A stretch of DNA of 64,000 nt. Origin: Chitinophaga agrisoli (GTDB lineage Bacteria > Bacteroidota > Bacteroidia > Chitinophagales > Chitinophagaceae). Location: NCBI RefSeq assembly GCF_008386695.1, contig NZ_VUOC01000004.1:932327-996326 (forward strand). Direction: 5' to 3'. The translations under genes and the position numbers were made by a program. Below are positions 36,103 to 44,655 of the stretch, one piece after another (the stretch's first letter is position 1; each line of letters begins with the position of its first letter). The notes under the pieces were generated by a model, which was not told the DNA's origin, searched no databases, and was given only the letters and a program-made list of their open reading frames with translations.

Positions 36103-36912
36103 ATGAAACCAAAAACAATTCTGATCACCGGAGCCGGTTCCGGATTTGGAGAAGGAGCAGCAATCGGGCTGGCTAAGGCTGGGCACAAAGTGATCGCGGG
36201 CGTGCAGATCTCTCCCCAGGTAACAGCGCTACGTAAAAAGGTGGAGGAATTAGGCTTGCAGGATAATCTACAGGTAGAGCGCCTGGACATCCTGGACCCG
36301 TATGACGTAAAGTATGCGCTAACCTGGGATATTGATATCCTGTTCAGCAACGCCGGTATGGGAGAAGCCGGCCCTACTTTTGAGATCCCTGTTGACCTGG
36401 TGCGCCGTAACTTTGAAACCAACGTGTTTGCGCCGTTGGCACTGGCCCAGCAATTCATAGCCAAATTCATCAATGAAAAACGTACAGGAAAGGTTGTCTT
36501 TACCTCGTCAATGGGTGGCTTGTTTACACCTCCGGGATATGGTATCTATGTATCCACCAAACATGCGTTGGAAGCCATTGCAGAGGCGATGCAAGACGAG
36601 CTTAAAAAGTACGGGATACAGATACAGACCATTAATCCCGGCGCCTACCTTACCGGTTATAACGAAACCATGGCGGATAATCCCTTCCGCTGGCTGGACG
36701 ACAACAAGAACTTCACCAAACGCGCCGAGATGCGGGAAGTGTTCGACAGCCTCTTAGGCACGCCGCAGGGCCGGCTGGACCCGCAGGAAATGATCGACGC
36801 CATGATCAGGATCGTTCCGTCAGATACGGGTAAGTTTAGGAATGTTGTACCGCAGTTTGTAGAAGACATGTTAAAAGAGCATCAGCAAAAAGCCTGGGAT
36901 AATACAATATAA
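36103..36912 (+). CDS. SDR-family oxidoreductase (canonical active site)
   Basis: The 269-residue Rossmann protein has TGAGSGFG (9-16), FSNAG (81-85), Ser135/136 and the YVSTK motif (Tyr149, Lys153). It therefore has all catalytic residues, unlike the SDR at 2635. It likely reduces or oxidises a carbonyl compound with NAD(P). It is the second gene of the HbpS/SDR operon. Confidence 0.94.
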   Translation: MKPKTILITGAGSGFGEGAAIGLAKAGHKVIAGVQISPQVTALRKKVEELGLQDNLQVERLDILDPYDVKYALTWDIDILFSNAGMGEAGPTFEIPVDLVRRNFETNVFAPLALAQQFIAKFINEKRTGKVVFTSSMGGLFTPPGYGIYVSTKHALEAIAEAMQDELKKYGIQIQTINPGAYLTGYNETMADNPFRWLDDNKNFTKRAEMREVFDSLLGTPQGRLDPQEMIDAMIRIVPSDTGKFRNVVPQFVEDMLKEHQQKAWDNTI

Positions 36913-36923
36913 CGACGTTTCAT

Positions 36924-36953
36924 CAGGCAGGCCGGGTAAACCTGGCCTGCCTG
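36924..36953. repeat. Inverted repeat after the SDR gene
   Basis: CAGGCAGGCC and GGCCTGCCTG form a perfect 10-bp stem around GGGTAAACCT, which can add a few more pairs. There is no T run, so it is a strong hairpin but a weak terminator candidate. Confidence 0.6.
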
Positions 36954-37015
36954 TATCCAAAACAATAAGGCTGAGCTTCCTAAAAACCATGCCCTCTCCT
37001 TCCAAAAAACTATGG

Positions 37016-37023
37016 TAGCTTTG
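37016..37023 (+). promoter_or_regulatory. Perfect -7 box of the gene at 37061
   Basis: TAGCTTTG matches TAnnTTTG exactly. The predicted start is near 37030, leaving a 31-nt leader. Confidence 0.5.
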
Positions 37024-37060
37024 ACAAACGCATATATCATTTTAATCCCAAATAAACTAA

Positions 37061-37639
37061 ATGATTATGGCTACCATAAACCTTCTAAAAACATTTCCAT
37101 CAATTGCATTAATTATTTTATCTGTACTTATTGCAAATCCGGTATTCGCCCAAAACACCGGGGACTCTACAGACAGACAGTTTCATGACGACCTTCTGGA
37201 TCATTTCATTGGCAAATGGGATGTTGATGCAATGGTGCACGGTCAAAAATTCACGTTGGACTTGGAGGCAGCATGGGTGATGGACCATCAATACCTCCAT
37301 ATTCGCTTTAAGAGCCATGAGGTAATTCCGTGGCTAAAGATCCCGTTTGAAGGAGAATATTTTTTTGGATACAACCGGTTAAGCAAACGTTATGCAGTGC
37401 ATGAATTTAATGTACATGGCGAAGCGCGGGTTGAAACCTTTTTCTATGCTGACCGGATCGATAATGAATTTAAGCTGACGAAAAAAATTATCGGTACAGA
37501 CAGCCTTATTGTACAGCGGTTTACATGGGAGCCGGCATCAAATTCCTGGCGTAATGAATCGAGATTGCTGGTAGACGGGAAAGAAGGCACCGTTTATATA
37601 AATATGAAATTGGTAGCAATAAAGCCACCATCAGAATAG
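37061..37639 (+). CDS. Secreted DUF1579-like protein
   Basis: The 192-residue protein has a signal peptide (ALIILSVLIANPVFAQ) and a beta-barrel mature domain. LLDHFIGKWDVDAMVHGQKF (about 45-64) is typical of DUF1579. The family is thought to bind small hydrophobic ligands; no enzyme role is known. An ATG at 37067 is an alternative start. Confidence 0.82.
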   Translation: MIMATINLLKTFPSIALIILSVLIANPVFAQNTGDSTDRQFHDDLLDHFIGKWDVDAMVHGQKFTLDLEAAWVMDHQYLHIRFKSHEVIPWLKIPFEGEYFFGYNRLSKRYAVHEFNVHGEARVETFFYADRIDNEFKLTKKIIGTDSLIVQRFTWEPASNSWRNESRLLVDGKEGTVYINMKLVAIKPPSE

Positions 37640-37654
37640 GAAATTGGAAATATA

Positions 37655-37696
37655 AAAGCCGCATAGATCCTACGATCTATACGGCTTTATTATTTT
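37655..37696. terminator. Bidirectional terminator between convergent genes
   Basis: AAAGCCGCATAGATC (37655-37669) pairs with GATCTATACGGCTTT (37673-37687) with one mismatch, followed by ATTATTTT. It serves the gene ending at 37639 and, on the other strand, the SIMPL gene. The left arm is identical to that of the terminator at 16273-16305. Confidence 0.88.
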
Positions 37697-37715
37697 CTAA
37701 ATGGATGAAGGCCGG

Positions 37716-38327
37716 CTATTCAATCGCGAAACTAACTGCCAGCGTGATATATTGATCTTCCACCGGCCTGAAGTAAAAATTCTCTTCCACTGTGGTTTCC
37801 TGGGGGGTAAGATCCGTAACCATTAACACAGGCCCCAGCTTTTTATCCATTGCTTTTGCAATGACGCCGGCTTTATCCCTGCAATTGAGAAACGCGGTCT
37901 CGAATTGTTTCGCATCTTTCGCAACTGGTTTGAACTTTACACGTGTACTTGTGATATTGATAACGGTGCCGTTGGCCAGTTTTGCTGCCTTTAACAGTTC
38001 GTCGAGGGAGCGGGCTTTTAAAGTATATAAACTGCCTTCCCTGTAAAGCTGTAACGCCTGGTAAGCCAATTTGTCTTCTTTAAACTGGCTTTCGTCCAGA
38101 CCGGCTTCCTTTGCCTTGGTAAAAAAGCTCTTTTTTAGTTCTTCAAAAGGCTTTTTGCTGTCTGACTCCCCATAATCCGCAGCTATAGCAATATCCATCA
38201 GGTAATATTCTGCTTCGCGCTCTATTTTGGCAACGCCACTAACCTGGATAGAGTGGTTTTGCTGTTCCTGGGCATAGCTGCCCAATGCCGACATCAATAT
38301 GGTGGCGGCCAGTATTATCTTTTTCAT
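37716..38327 (-). CDS. Secreted SIMPL-domain (DUF541) protein
   Basis: The 203-residue protein has a signal peptide (AATILMSALGSYAQ) and one SIMPL domain: SIQVSGVAKIEREAEYYLMD at the start and DQYITLAVSFAIE at the end. The family is named after a mouse signalling protein; bacterial members are periplasmic or outer-membrane proteins of mostly unknown role, some linked to stress survival. Confidence 0.92.
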   Translation of the reverse strand: MKKIILAATILMSALGSYAQEQQNHSIQVSGVAKIEREAEYYLMDIAIAADYGESDSKKPFEELKKSFFTKAKEAGLDESQFKEDKLAYQALQLYREGSLYTLKARSLDELLKAAKLANGTVINITSTRVKFKPVAKDAKQFETAFLNCRDKAGVIAKAMDKKLGPVLMVTDLTPQETTVEENFYFRPVEDQYITLAVSFAIE

Positions 38328-38359
38328 CGGTTAAAATTTTACTTTGTAAAAGAACAACG

Positions 38360-38785
38360 TTACGCAATCGTAAAGAGGAAGGACGCAGCTATCATCCATG
38401 CGCCAACGATGATACCCAATATGCCAAGTTTACCTTGCTTAGGCGCTACTTTTTCCCGGATACGCACTGCTTTTTCCCTTGCCTTTTCATTACCGGAGAG
38501 AAAAAGCTTGTTGATGAGTGGGAATCCGAGTAAGAAACCAAGACATGCCTCTACCAGGCTACCTGCGGCCAATGTAATCCACCAGATAGGCGCCGAGGTA
38601 AGCCAGCCAATGTGTAAAACAGCGGTTACAAGCCCCCATATACCCCAGAAACAGAAAACAATCCCAATCCATCCCTGGTAGGGCTCTACTTTCTCCAACA
38701 GCTCCTTTGCGTTAGGCTTTTTAGATAAGATCAGGGAGGGAACGGCAATGATGCTCAGCAGGATTAATGTTATTCCGTAGATCAT
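38360..38785 (-). CDS. Four-helix inner membrane protein of unknown function
   Basis: From the ATG at 38785 it has 141 residues and about four membrane helices: [58 protein letters not shown] and [21 protein letters not shown] basic loop lies between helices 3 and 4. A very good promoter with an overlapping dyad lies directly upstream at 38831-38868. A longer in-frame start at 38833 would be inside the -7 box and is rejected. Confidence 0.82.
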   Translation of the reverse strand: MIYGITLILLSIIAVPSLILSKKPNAKELLEKVEPYQGWIGIVFCFWGIWGLVTAVLHIGWLTSAPIWWITLAAGSLVEACLGFLLGFPLINKLFLSGNEKAREKAVRIREKVAPKQGKLGILGIIVGAWMIAASFLFTIA

Positions 38786-38830
38786 AATGTTGCATTTTTT
38801 AGTTAAAGGATTGTTTGAATTATTATGCAA

Positions 38831-38868
38831 CAAAGGTAGCCGGGTACGATGGGGGCAGCAACATCGTA
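38831..38868 (-). promoter_or_regulatory. Strong promoter with overlapping operator-like dyad
   Basis: On the minus strand TTG at 38861-38859 is followed by a 20-bp spacer and a perfect -7 box TACCTTTG (38838-38831). The dyad TACGATG (38845-38851) and CATCGTA (38862-38868) covers the spacer and the -33 element, a repressor-like position. Confidence 0.6.
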
Positions 38869-38883
38869 TTCAGTGAAAATGCA

Positions 38884-38901
38884 CCCCCTGTTTTCAGGGG
38901 G
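38884..38901 (-). terminator. Hairpin directly after the LuxR-type response regulator
   Basis: CCCCCTG-TTTT-CAGGGGG is a perfect 7-bp stem adjacent to the stop codon at 38902. On the minus strand it is followed by TGCATTTT, a weak T tract. Confidence 0.6.
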
Positions 38902-39543
38902 TTAACTGAGGAGGCCTAATTTAACGGCATACCTGGTCAGGCCAGCCAGGTTACGCACTTTCAATTTCAGGATAAGGGTCTTGCGGTAACTTTCAATAGT
39001 ATGTTTGCTGAGGAAGAGTTTATCGGCGATTTCCTGGGTGGTATATTCTTCCGCGATCAGTTTCAGTACATCCTTTTCGCGGGAAGTGAGCATTTCAAGC
39101 GTTTCCTTTTCCTTGTTGAAAACGCTCTTGAGATACTCCTGTTTCACGGCCTCTGAAAAGTACTTCCCTCCTTTGAGGATCGTTTTGATTGCTTCCAGTA
39201 ATTCATCTGAATCTGCATTTTTTGATAAAAAACCGTCAACATTATTCTGGATAAGCATATCGATCATATTGCTGTCGGTATGCATGCTTATTACCAGGGT
39301 ACTGATCTCCGGTCTTTTTTCTTTGATATAATTATTCAATGTAATGCCATCCATGTCAGGCATACTGATATCGGTAATAACGAGATCCACCTGTTCGGCC
39401 GGGTGCTGATCAAGATAGTTCATGACCATTCTGCCATTATGGGCATAATAGCGTACATGAAGGTCCTTTTCTTGTGCTATTAACCTCATAACGCCTTCCA
39501 GGAACAATTTATGATCGTCCGCAAGGATAATATTATGCTTCAT
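38902..39543 (-). CDS. NarL/FixJ (LuxR-type) response regulator
   Basis: The 213-residue protein has a receiver domain (about 4-120) with Asp58 in VITDISMPDMDG as the phosphorylation site. The C-terminal LuxR-type helix-turn-helix reads LTSREKDVLKLIAEEYTTQE and IADKLFLSKHTIESYRKTL. It overlaps the upstream histidine kinase gene by 11 nt, so the pair is translationally coupled. Confidence 0.95.
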   Translation of the reverse strand: MKHNIILADDHKLFLEGVMRLIAQEKDLHVRYYAHNGRMVMNYLDQHPAEQVDLVITDISMPDMDGITLNNYIKEKRPEISTLVISMHTDSNMIDMLIQNNVDGFLSKNADSDELLEAIKTILKGGKYFSEAVKQEYLKSVFNKEKETLEMLTSREKDVLKLIAEEYTTQEIADKLFLSKHTIESYRKTLILKLKVRNLAGLTRYAVKLGLLS

Positions 39544-41452
39544 ACCATTCCGCGTTTAAGGGTATTTCAATGTCAATTACTGTGCCTTTTGAGGGGAAAG
39601 AGTCTATGGAAAATACGCCGTCGAATAATCGCAACCGCTCACGAATATTCTGAAACCCAATGCCGAATTGCACTGTCTCCACGGAAAAGCCCTGGCCATT
39701 ATCTTCAAACAGCAATTTAAGCATGCCATCCAACCGGGTCAGTTGTATCTCTACTTTCGACGCCTGACTGTGTTTCTGGGCATTCGTGATCAATTCCTGG
39801 ATAATTTTATAGATCTCCACTTTCAGCGAAGTTCCAATCCGGTCAACTTCTTCAGCAGGAAAGGCATGGAAGGTGATAATGGCGCTACCGGGCGCCTCAA
39901 ATTGCCTGATATAGCCGGAAATGAGCTCGGTAAAGCCTGTGTTGCCGAATTTATACGGAACAAGATCATGGGAAAGATCACGTACCTGGTGGTAAGTATC
40001 CTCTACCTGCCGGATAAGCGCTTCCGGTCTATTCACCCCGGTTTGGTTACAAAGCTGGAGTTTGATGGCAGCGAGGTTGCCGCCAATGCTGTCGTGCAGT
40101 TCAGCCGCAATCCGTTTCCGCTCCTTTTCCTGGCCGCTAAAGGAGGCTTTAAGCAGTTCCAGTTCCTTATCCTTCAGCAACGCCGCGATTTTCTGCCGGT
40201 TCATTTCCTCCATGGTAGTATTTAGTTTGCTTTGAGCCTGCAGTTTCTGGTAATACATATACAGCAAACCTATGATGGGCAACAGGATAACGAGAAAACC
40301 GATCAGCAGGCTGTATTTCAGCGTTTTCTGATGGCTTAATTGGTTCTCTTTATTTAATATTTCTTTCTCTTTCTGGGCGGTCTGGTACTTTATTTCAAGT
40401 TCGTTGACCTCCCTTTTATTCTGCCTGTTCAATACTTCCCGGGAAATGCCCAGGTACTGTGTCATGAGTGCATAGGCGTTCTGATAATCGCCCATTGCCG
40501 CGTGCAGGTTACGAAGACTGTTCAGTACCTTCAGCTGCGCTTCCAGGTCGTTCCATTCAAGCGCGTTAGCGTATACCAGGGACAGCAAAACTTTTGCGTT
40601 ATCATAATCCTTTCGGTCGGTCAGCAGGTCCCCCGTCCTTTGCCCCGCATTGATATATAGATCAAAAAACTGATGTTGCTGCGCCTTATTTGTTACCTCA
40701 TTGTAAATGGAATACGCCTCTTCGTCTTGATGGCTGAATTCCGCGATGATGCCGAGCGTCAGTTTCGCCTGCAATTCCTTTTTCTCCTGATGCTGCTGTT
40801 GGAAATAAAGCAGCGCTTTCCGGGTGTAGTCTTTCGCCTGCACCAGGTCTTTCCGTTCTAGAAAAATGATGCCCAGCCGTTCATACACCAATTGTATCAG
40901 TTGTTCGTCCCGGCTTGTATTCAGCAGCTCCATATATGCTGCAATGGCTTTATCGTGTTCATTGCGGGCAGCATATACGTTGGCTATCCCCAGCTTATTT
41001 TCATTGACGGCGCTCTTATTGCCCAGCGCATCCGCAATCCCCGCGCCCTGCAGGTAAAAGCGTAAGGCTTCATCGTACAGTCCTTCCTCACTATAAGCGT
41101 TAGCCAGTGTAAGATAAAGGGACACCTGGTAGGAACGTTTATCAGCAGCTGGCAGATCGCTTTGATTAAGACTGTCGATGAGCCGTTGCGCATAAAGGAT
41201 CACCGAGTCCGTAGTGCCATGGGCGGCATGGAAAGCTAATAGCGGCTGTACCGCCAGTATTTTCGCCTTGATACCGGTGGCAAGATGTATTTTCCGCAAA
41301 AGGGAATCGGGCGTTTTTACCGGCACCTCTCCGTACCCGGTGAAAGCAGCGTCATTTTGAGCCAGGCAGGAACAGGAAACCGCCAGCAGGCCAGCAATAA
41401 GCAGGGCTAACACGTTGTTTCTTCTGGTTCGGGTTAATATGGCAACTTCCAT
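39533..41452 (-). CDS. TPR-containing sensor histidine kinase (HisKA_3 type)
   Basis: From the ATG at 41452 the protein has 639 residues: an N-terminal lipoprotein-like signal or anchor (LLIAGLLAVSCSC), seven or so TPR-like helices (about 70-350), one membrane helix (YSLLIGFLVILLPIIGLLYM), a coiled coil, HisKA_3 (RIAAELHDSIGGNLAAIKLQ) and HATPase_c (ELITNAQKHSQAS, then GIGFQNIRERL). It phosphorylates the response regulator encoded by the overlapping downstream gene. The TTG start at 41464 is less likely. Confidence 0.94.
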   Translation of the reverse strand: MEVAILTRTRRNNVLALLIAGLLAVSCSCLAQNDAAFTGYGEVPVKTPDSLLRKIHLATGIKAKILAVQPLLAFHAAHGTTDSVILYAQRLIDSLNQSDLPAADKRSYQVSLYLTLANAYSEEGLYDEALRFYLQGAGIADALGNKSAVNENKLGIANVYAARNEHDKAIAAYMELLNTSRDEQLIQLVYERLGIIFLERKDLVQAKDYTRKALLYFQQQHQEKKELQAKLTLGIIAEFSHQDEEAYSIYNEVTNKAQQHQFFDLYINAGQRTGDLLTDRKDYDNAKVLLSLVYANALEWNDLEAQLKVLNSLRNLHAAMGDYQNAYALMTQYLGISREVLNRQNKREVNELEIKYQTAQKEKEILNKENQLSHQKTLKYSLLIGFLVILLPIIGLLYMYYQKLQAQSKLNTTMEEMNRQKIAALLKDKELELLKASFSGQEKERKRIAAELHDSIGGNLAAIKLQLCNQTGVNRPEALIRQVEDTYHQVRDLSHDLVPYKFGNTGFTELISGYIRQFEAPGSAIITFHAFPAEEVDRIGTSLKVEIYKIIQELITNAQKHSQASKVEIQLTRLDGMLKLLFEDNGQGFSVETVQFGIGFQNIRERLRLFDGVFSIDSFPSKGTVIDIEIPLNAEWYEA

Positions 41453-41601
41453 GACTAAGAACAATACCTATATTTAGACCGGGAAGATAATAATTAAACG
41501 TATCATTTTTGCCAGTGTCAGCCTACAATAACATGATATCAATATATTGAGCAACCGGCTTATACCAGGTTATTGTTCCAATTTGTTATCATGCTCTATA
41601 C

Positions 41602-41687
41602 ATGACTGCTTTAGGGCAATCATCCCTCCTAAGGGTAGCTAACAGCTTGAAAATTATCTCAGGAAGGCCAGCCCTAAAGCATGTCAT
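41602..41687. repeat. Long-range inverted repeat after the DJ-1 gene
   Basis: ATGAC-T-GCTTTAGGGC (41602-41617) pairs with GCCCTAAAGC-AT-GTCAT (41671-41687), a 15-bp stem with one small bulge. The 53-nt interior has its own small hairpin (CCCT-N4-AGGG). The outer end lies 17 nt beyond the DJ-1 stop codon. There is no T run. It may be a structured 3' end or a small non-coding element. Confidence 0.55.
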
Positions 41688-41703
41688 TAAACTGCCGGCC
41701 CGG

Positions 41704-42516
41704 TCATTTTTTGATTAACCAATCCTCAACAGCTCTTGAAAAATCAGCTACATCGATCGGGTGCCTGCTGGTGATCATATTGCCGTCAGTAACCACGGGT
41801 TCATCGGTTACAGTACCACCCGCATTTTTCAGGTCAACCTGGATATTCCAGTAGCCCGTCAGTTTTCTCCCTTTCAGGATATCAGCCGACGCCAATACCA
41901 CCGGTGCATGACAAATGGCCGCGATCAGCTTTCCGGACTTGTTGAAGTCCTGGATAAATTTGATCACATCTTTATCATAGCGAAGATTATCCGGGTTCCA
42001 GGCGCCGCCGGGAATAAACACCGCATCATAATCGCTTACTTTCACCTGGTCTGCTGTACGGTCAAATTTGATCCATCCTGCAGGTTGCAGATATTGAATA
42101 GCCATGATATGCGTTTTGGACATCTCCGGGTAACTTAAACCATATCTCGCCGGAGCGGGATTAAACTTTGGCGCTACAATGTCAACGCTGGCGCCTAATT
42201 GCTTAAAATACCAAACCGGGCCTGTTAATTCAATTTCCTCAAAACCGTCCGCTGCTATCACTGCGATCTTCTTTCCCTGCAGCGTTTTCTCCTTGACCGG
42301 TGTGAAAAAGAATGCCTTCATCGCCTCATTACCGGGTGCGTTCAGCAATTGGGATACAGGCATGTTGACAACGGCGGTAGAAGTAGTCAACTGATTGATT
42401 ACTTCCAGTTCATACGACTTTCCTTGTTCTGCTTTCATGTTTGTCTGGGCATTTATGTTAACGACAGAAGATATGCTTAATAGACCTGTCATCAGGATTT
42501 GATAGATCGGTTTCAT
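41704..42516 (-). CDS. Secreted DJ-1/PfpI family protein
   Basis: The 270-residue protein has a signal peptide (TGLLSISSVVNINAQ) and a DJ-1/PfpI domain (about 82-268). The nucleophile elbow AICHAP holds Cys202 and Glu94 (GFEEIELTG) fits the usual partner. An extra region of about 55 residues (28-80) precedes the domain. Family members act as glyoxalases, chaperones or stress proteins; an extracytoplasmic member is less common. It lies 37 bp downstream of the hydrolase-ABM gene and is probably in that operon. Confidence 0.92.
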   Translation of the reverse strand: MKPIYQILMTGLLSISSVVNINAQTNMKAEQGKSYELEVINQLTTSTAVVNMPVSQLLNAPGNEAMKAFFFTPVKEKTLQGKKIAVIAADGFEEIELTGPVWYFKQLGASVDIVAPKFNPAPARYGLSYPEMSKTHIMAIQYLQPAGWIKFDRTADQVKVSDYDAVFIPGGAWNPDNLRYDKDVIKFIQDFNKSGKLIAAICHAPVVLASADILKGRKLTGYWNIQVDLKNAGGTVTDEPVVTDGNMITSRHPIDVADFSRAVEDWLIKK

Positions 42517-42553
42517 TTCTTAAATGTTTGGATATTAGTGTAATGGAGTGTAA

Positions 42554-44035
42554 TTATGGACGGATAACCGGGGCAAACCCGATCAACCTGTGCAGGCCTG
42601 CTTCGAAAGGCTGTTTTTTGATGCTGGTATGCAGGTAGTCGATCACAGGTTGTATAGGTGGAAAATTCAGATGATACTGAAACGCATCTTCGTTCCTGAA
42701 TTTTTCATACGTAACAAATTGGGTAATGTCGTCCTCCAACTGCGAGAGCTGGTAATTAATGACCCCCGGTTCGCTGCGGAACTGCGGCATGGCAGTGTGA
42801 TAGACTTCTTTGAAATTATTTTCTGTCCCTGGTTTTGCATCCACAAACAACATAATGGTCAGCGGCTGGTCCTGTTTTCCGGTAACACTGCGCCATTGCG
42901 ATTTGGGAAGTGGTTCAAGGTCTTTCACATAGATCGTCTTTGCCGGCTGTTTCAGTGAATTGCGTGATAAAGATTCGATGGTTTTGAATGCAGTACTTTT
43001 ACCGGCTTCGTCCAGCGCGTCTTTGGTGCCCCACCTTTCAATAAGCCACAGCACGGTTGTATCTGCCTGCTCATAATAGGCTTCCGATAAAACATTCGTT
43101 TCTGATTGCAGTGAATGAGCTACATAATCGCTTACCGCCTGGCGGAATGCGGCCTGATATGCCGGGTGCACTTCATAGCGGATCAGCCGTGCCACAACGC
43201 TATCCAACTGGTCCGGTTGCTCATCCTTTCCAATTTTTAACAGCAGGCCGGAAACCTCATGCGGCCGGGACAAAAAAGGAGAATGGCTGGTATTGACGGT
43301 GTAGACAGTTTTAATACCTGCTGCGGCGATCATACGGTCCTGAAGCCCGGGTGAGATGACCATATCCTGGAGTGTCTTGATATACACTTTCTTCACCGCA
43401 CCGAAATTTTCCGCCGTAAGTGCAACCTTGCCGGTAAAGGGAATGGCCGGCTCAGCACGATAGTTGTCAAGTACGCGTTGTTTGACGGCTTCGGATCCTT
43501 CACTGATGAAAAGATAGGTCAGGCTGTCCCGTTTGACATCAAGTGTTAACTGATCGGCGGAGGGAACTAGCAAAGGCCCCAGTTTGGAGCCAGGGTCCGA
43601 AAATGCGAGATCGGTTAGCGCCTGTCCGGATGAAGGAAGAAAAGCCCCGATGTATACCAGCTTCCTTATCTTTGACGGTATCTTCTCGGCCACATTTGTT
43701 ATCACCATTCCACCCATGCTATGTCCAACAAGGATCACATTACTATCTGCTTTTGAGATCGCATCGATCACCTTGTCCGTGTACACATCAAGGCTAAGCC
43801 CTTGCGGCGCCGTTGTGTCGGCGCCGTGGCCCGGAAGTTCCACTACAATTACTTTGTTGCCGCTTTTTGAAAGATCAGCCTGAACGGAATCCCAAACATA
43901 GGGCGCCTGCCATGCGCCATGTACGAGCACATAAGTTTGCGGAACGGCAACCGGTCCTTTCTCATCGCCGGCACATCCGGCTGCTATGGAAAGGACTGCT
44001 GCCGCTGAAAGCAGTGATGCTACTGTTTTTGTCAT
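42554..44035 (-). CDS. Lipoprotein fusion: alpha/beta hydrolase with two ABM-like domains
   Basis: From the ATG at 44035 it has 493 residues: a lipobox (SIAAGC, Cys21), an alpha/beta hydrolase (about 30-265) with HGAW, nucleophile motif GHSMGG and a late SHSP histidine. Two C-terminal repeats follow that resemble antibiotic biosynthesis monooxygenase (ABM) domains: RLIRYEVHPAYQAAFRQAVS and later PLTIMLFVDAKPGTENNFKE, each ending in an aromatic-rich strand. The hydrolase part is a paralogue of the gene at 54858. The ATG at 44035 starts the lipoprotein signal; the longer frame (44107) overlaps the next gene. Confidence 0.88.
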   Translation of the reverse strand: MTKTVASLLSAAAVLSIAAGCAGDEKGPVAVPQTYVLVHGAWQAPYVWDSVQADLSKSGNKVIVVELPGHGADTTAPQGLSLDVYTDKVIDAISKADSNVILVGHSMGGMVITNVAEKIPSKIRKLVYIGAFLPSSGQALTDLAFSDPGSKLGPLLVPSADQLTLDVKRDSLTYLFISEGSEAVKQRVLDNYRAEPAIPFTGKVALTAENFGAVKKVYIKTLQDMVISPGLQDRMIAAAGIKTVYTVNTSHSPFLSRPHEVSGLLLKIGKDEQPDQLDSVVARLIRYEVHPAYQAAFRQAVSDYVAHSLQSETNVLSEAYYEQADTTVLWLIERWGTKDALDEAGKSTAFKTIESLSRNSLKQPAKTIYVKDLEPLPKSQWRSVTGKQDQPLTIMLFVDAKPGTENNFKEVYHTAMPQFRSEPGVINYQLSQLEDDITQFVTYEKFRNEDAFQYHLNFPPIQPVIDYLHTSIKKQPFEAGLHRLIGFAPVIRP

Positions 44036-44069
44036 TTTAATTTGTATTAATTGATCATTACATTGTATA

Positions 44070-44648
44070 CTACGCTGTCCTGTCCGGCGCAGGTATATCA
44101 AATCCATTCAGGATGATAGCGATGAGACTGTAGCCGGCAATCAGAAAGAACAGTTCCGCAACGCCATCCCGCCCAAGCAGATCTACCGCCTGCTTATAGG
44201 TCGCATCCGGAATAATATGACCGCTGATCAGCGAAAAGGCAATAACATGCGCAATGTTCTCTTCTTCATGTAAACCATATGGCTGGCCACCGGCTGCCAG
44301 GGCTGCGATATTGGCGGATGAAATACCGGACACTTTTGCCATGATCTCATGTGCATATAATTCAAAGCGGGCTCCATAGGCGCCCCCTACTGTAAGGATG
44401 GCTACTTCACGAACTGTTTTGGCCAATGTAGACTGTGTATCGAGCGTTCGCAGAAAGCTCAGCGCGGGTATGCCGAACTGTGGATAATGCAGCATTGGTA
44501 TAAAGGGCCCCAGCAATGCGCCTGCCGGATCAAGCATGTTTACCTGGCTTTGACTCCGGCCAACAAGACTGGCGGCCTCGTCATGCACGTAACGGACTTC
44601 AGGACCAAGGCTGTCTGGTGGTATGGGTTTGATACGCATAGTTGACAT
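44070..44648 (-). CDS. Carboxymuconolactone decarboxylase family protein
   Basis: From the ATG at 44648 the protein has 192 residues and a helical CMD fold: LAKTVREVAILTVGGAYGAR and FELYAHEIMAKVSGISSANI, ending in LISGHIIPDATYKQAVDLLG. The His of the AHE motif is present, but the CxxC of AhpD-type members is absent. It is 7 bp downstream of a cupin gene and upstream of the hydrolase-ABM fusion. The three probably act on one organic compound. Confidence 0.92.
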   Translation of the reverse strand: MSTMRIKPIPPDSLGPEVRYVHDEAASLVGRSQSQVNMLDPAGALLGPFIPMLHYPQFGIPALSFLRTLDTQSTLAKTVREVAILTVGGAYGARFELYAHEIMAKVSGISSANIAALAAGGQPYGLHEEENIAHVIAFSLISGHIIPDATYKQAVDLLGRDGVAELFFLIAGYSLIAIILNGFDIPAPDRTA

Positions 44649-44655
44649 TTCAGTA

